A stretch of DNA of 43,062 nt from Ruminococcus flavefaciens (GTDB taxonomy: Bacteria; Bacillota; Clostridia; Oscillospirales; Ruminococcaceae), in assembly GCA_902777125.1 (NCBI GenBank), contig CACYSQ010000018.1:1-43062 (forward strand), in the 5' to 3' direction. The notes under the pieces were generated by a model. That model was not told the origin of the DNA and did not search any database. It saw only the letters and a list, made by a program, of their open reading frames with translations. Below are positions 41,959 to 43,062 of the stretch, piece by piece. A program made the position numbers and the translations under genes. Numbering within the stretch: position 1 is the first letter of the stretch; every line of letters starts with the position of its first letter.

Positions 41959-42048
41959 ATGGTACGCAAATCCGGGAAACCAATAAAACCAGGATCAATG
42001 AGAGAAATTATCAGCAGCTTTGTAAGGGGAGAGCGTTATGAATACTGA
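41959..42048 (+). CDS. Small upstream ORF, 29 residues
   Basis: The ATG at 41959 follows GGAG by 10 bases and encodes a basic peptide beginning MVRKSGKPIKPGSMREIISS. It ends with TGA at 42046-42048, overlapping the endonuclease V start (42038) in another frame. It could couple translation or be spurious. No family is recognised. Confidence 0.3.
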   Translation: MVRKSGKPIKPGSMREIISSFVRGERYEY

Positions 42049-42736
42049 AGAGATGCAGAAGGATTTTTTAGCAAAGCAGAATGAACTGCGTGACAGGATA
42101 GAAACTGTTGACAGGTTTGACCCCGGCAGTGTTAAGCTCGTTGCCGGTGTTGACCTTGCGTACTGGGGGCAGGGCGATGACGAATATGCAGTGTGCTGTA
42201 TAGTTGTGATCGGGTCCGATACGCATAATGTCGTTGAAAAGAAGCAGTACAGCGGAAAGATCGAGGTACCGTATATGCCGGGATTTCTCGCGTTCAGAGA
42301 GCTGCCGCTGATACTGAAAACAGTGGAGCTGCTCGAAACAGGTCCGGATATTTTCATATTTGACGGCAACGGCTACCTGCACCCGCGCCACATGGGCATC
42401 GCAACTCACGCATCTTTTTACCTCAACAAGCCGACTATCGGTATCGCAAAGACCTACTTCCGCGTCGATAAAAAGACAGACTACACAGAGCCCGGAAACG
42501 ATGCCGGAAGCTATACGGATATCGTCATAGACGGCGAAGTTTACGGCAGAGCGCTGAGAACGCATAAAGATGTTAAGCCGGTATTCGTTTCCGTCGGAAA
42601 CTTTGTCTCCCTTGATACCGCCTGTGCTCTTGCGATGAAGCTTACCGACAGGGAAAGCCATATCCCGATACCTACAAGACTGGCCGATCTTGAGACGCAT
42701 ATTGCAAGGGAAGCATTGAAAAGCGCCGGCGTGTAA
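42038..42736 (+). CDS. nfi: Endonuclease V
   Basis: A 232-residue DNA repair nuclease that nicks near deoxyinosine. Conserved segments are VAGVDLAYWG (catalytic Asp), YMPGFLAFRELP, FDGNGYLHPRHMGIATHASF (second acidic site), PTIGIAKTYF, RTHKDVKPVFVSVGNFVSL and SHIPIPTRLADL. Length and motif order are normal. The ATG follows AAGGGGAG. It is monocistronic, with a terminator at 42815. It is unrelated to the EPS or cellulosome genes. Confidence 0.93.
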   Translation: MNTEEMQKDFLAKQNELRDRIETVDRFDPGSVKLVAGVDLAYWGQGDDEYAVCCIVVIGSDTHNVVEKKQYSGKIEVPYMPGFLAFRELPLILKTVELLETGPDIFIFDGNGYLHPRHMGIATHASFYLNKPTIGIAKTYFRVDKKTDYTEPGNDAGSYTDIVIDGEVYGRALRTHKDVKPVFVSVGNFVSLDTACALAMKLTDRESHIPIPTRLADLETHIAREALKSAGV

Positions 42737-42814
42737 AAGAGGAAAACGAACACGGGGCACTGTAAATAAATGAGTTCTTTCAGGCGCCGCAACGGTAAAC
42801 ACTGATGATATACG

Positions 42815-42849
42815 AAAAAACGCTGACAAGTCGTTTGTCAGCGTTTTTT
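42815..42849. terminator. Bidirectional terminator between nfi and the dockerin gene
   Basis: AAAAAACGCTGACAA (42815-42829), a 5-base loop and TTGTCAGCGTTTTTT (42835-42849): a perfect 15-bp stem with A and T runs, placed between convergent genes. Confidence 0.9.
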
Positions 42850-42852
42850 GTG

Positions 42853-43062
42853 TTAAACGGGAGCATTCAGCAGTGATCTACGCATCAGGCAAAGGTCAAA
42901 CACATCGAGCCTGCCGTCCTCACAAAGATCGCCTGCCTTCCAGTCAGCAAGCACAGCGTCAGGTTTGGAAAGCAGCCATTTCTGGAGCAGTACCACATCT
43001 GCGATACTCAATTCGCCGTCCGCATTCACATCTCCGCGAACGTGAGAAATGTCCTTTTCCGA
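42853..43062 (-). CDS. C-terminal dockerin of a cellulosomal protein, partial
   Basis: On the minus strand an open frame runs from the window edge to TAA at 42855-42853, giving 69 residues. It has two dockerin calcium-binding repeats: VRGDVNADGELSIADVVLLQ with KWLLSKPD, and AGDLCEDGRLDVFDLCLMRR. This is a common ruminococcal dockerin type with a Trp-Leu-Leu segment after the first helix, and differs from the other dockerins in the window. The catalytic or binding part of the protein lies beyond 43062. Confidence 0.88.
   Translation of the reverse strand, partial: SEKDISHVRGDVNADGELSIADVVLLQKWLLSKPDAVLADWKAGDLCEDGRLDVFDLCLMRRSLLNAPV

Noticed and set aside
42068-42829. Minus-strand open frame of 253 codons opposite endonuclease V
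   Set aside because: nfi is clear on the other strand, and the frame would start inside the terminator at 42815-42849.

Overview
The window reads as chromosomal DNA of a cellulosome-forming Ruminococcus-like member of the Oscillospiraceae (Firmicutes), of the R. flavefaciens / R. champanellensis / R. albus type. The evidence is two GH9 cellulases and one double-GH43 enzyme that carry dockerin modules, a fourth dockerin end at the right edge, strong AAGGAGG-type ribosome binding sites, and clear sigma-A promoters. Species was not determined. No rRNA, tRNA or CRISPR array was seen.

Layout. 1-720: remnants of mobile or surface genes (a ParB fragment and a surface-domain fragment) and a 33-residue peptide gene with its own terminator. 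728-6600: two secreted GH9 dockerin cellulases, each with its own terminator (GH9-CBM3c-dockerin, then CBM4-Ig-GH9-dockerin). 6600-9170: a leucine-rich BspA-like protein without a signal peptide, and a SAM methyltransferase behind a structured leader. 9281-33255: a large exopolysaccharide (EPS) locus. 33457-36344: an ABC-F ATPase followed by a patatin-like hydrolase. 36366-39272: a ricin-dockerin-GH43-Ig-GH43 enzyme. 39582-41604: a lipoprotein with two cystatin-like domains, an ECF sigma factor and a probable anti-sigma factor in one operon. 41890-42736: endonuclease V. 42853-43062: the C-terminal dockerin of a gene that continues beyond the window.

How the EPS locus fits together. rmlBDCA (minus strand) makes dTDP-L-rhamnose. 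Divergently transcribed is a control and dehydratase operon: a fused Wzz/BY-kinase with a tyrosine-rich tail, its PHP phosphatase, and a CapD/PglF-type nucleotide-sugar 4,6-dehydratase. After a repeat-rich gap come the initiating undecaprenyl-phosphate sugar transferase and galE. A consensus promoter at 20683 then precedes a tightly packed, roughly 12.4-kb operon: three GT4-type glycosyltransferases, two polysaccharide pyruvyl transferases, an FrhB-type iron-sulfur protein, a Wzy-like polymerase, a MenD-like ThDP enzyme, a Wzx flippase and a sugar-transfer-associated ATP-grasp protein. This is a complete Wzx/Wzy pathway plus unusual modification genes.

The most unusual content is (i) the MenD-like enzyme embedded in the EPS operon with no other menaquinone gene in view, next to pyruvyl transferases and a redox protein, and (ii) the tandem cystatin-like lipoprotein encoded with an ECF sigma/anti-sigma pair. 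Smaller items are a family of palindromic intergenic repeats, a leader with mutually exclusive hairpins, three different dockerin types, and a set of promoters with TTGCNN -35 boxes.
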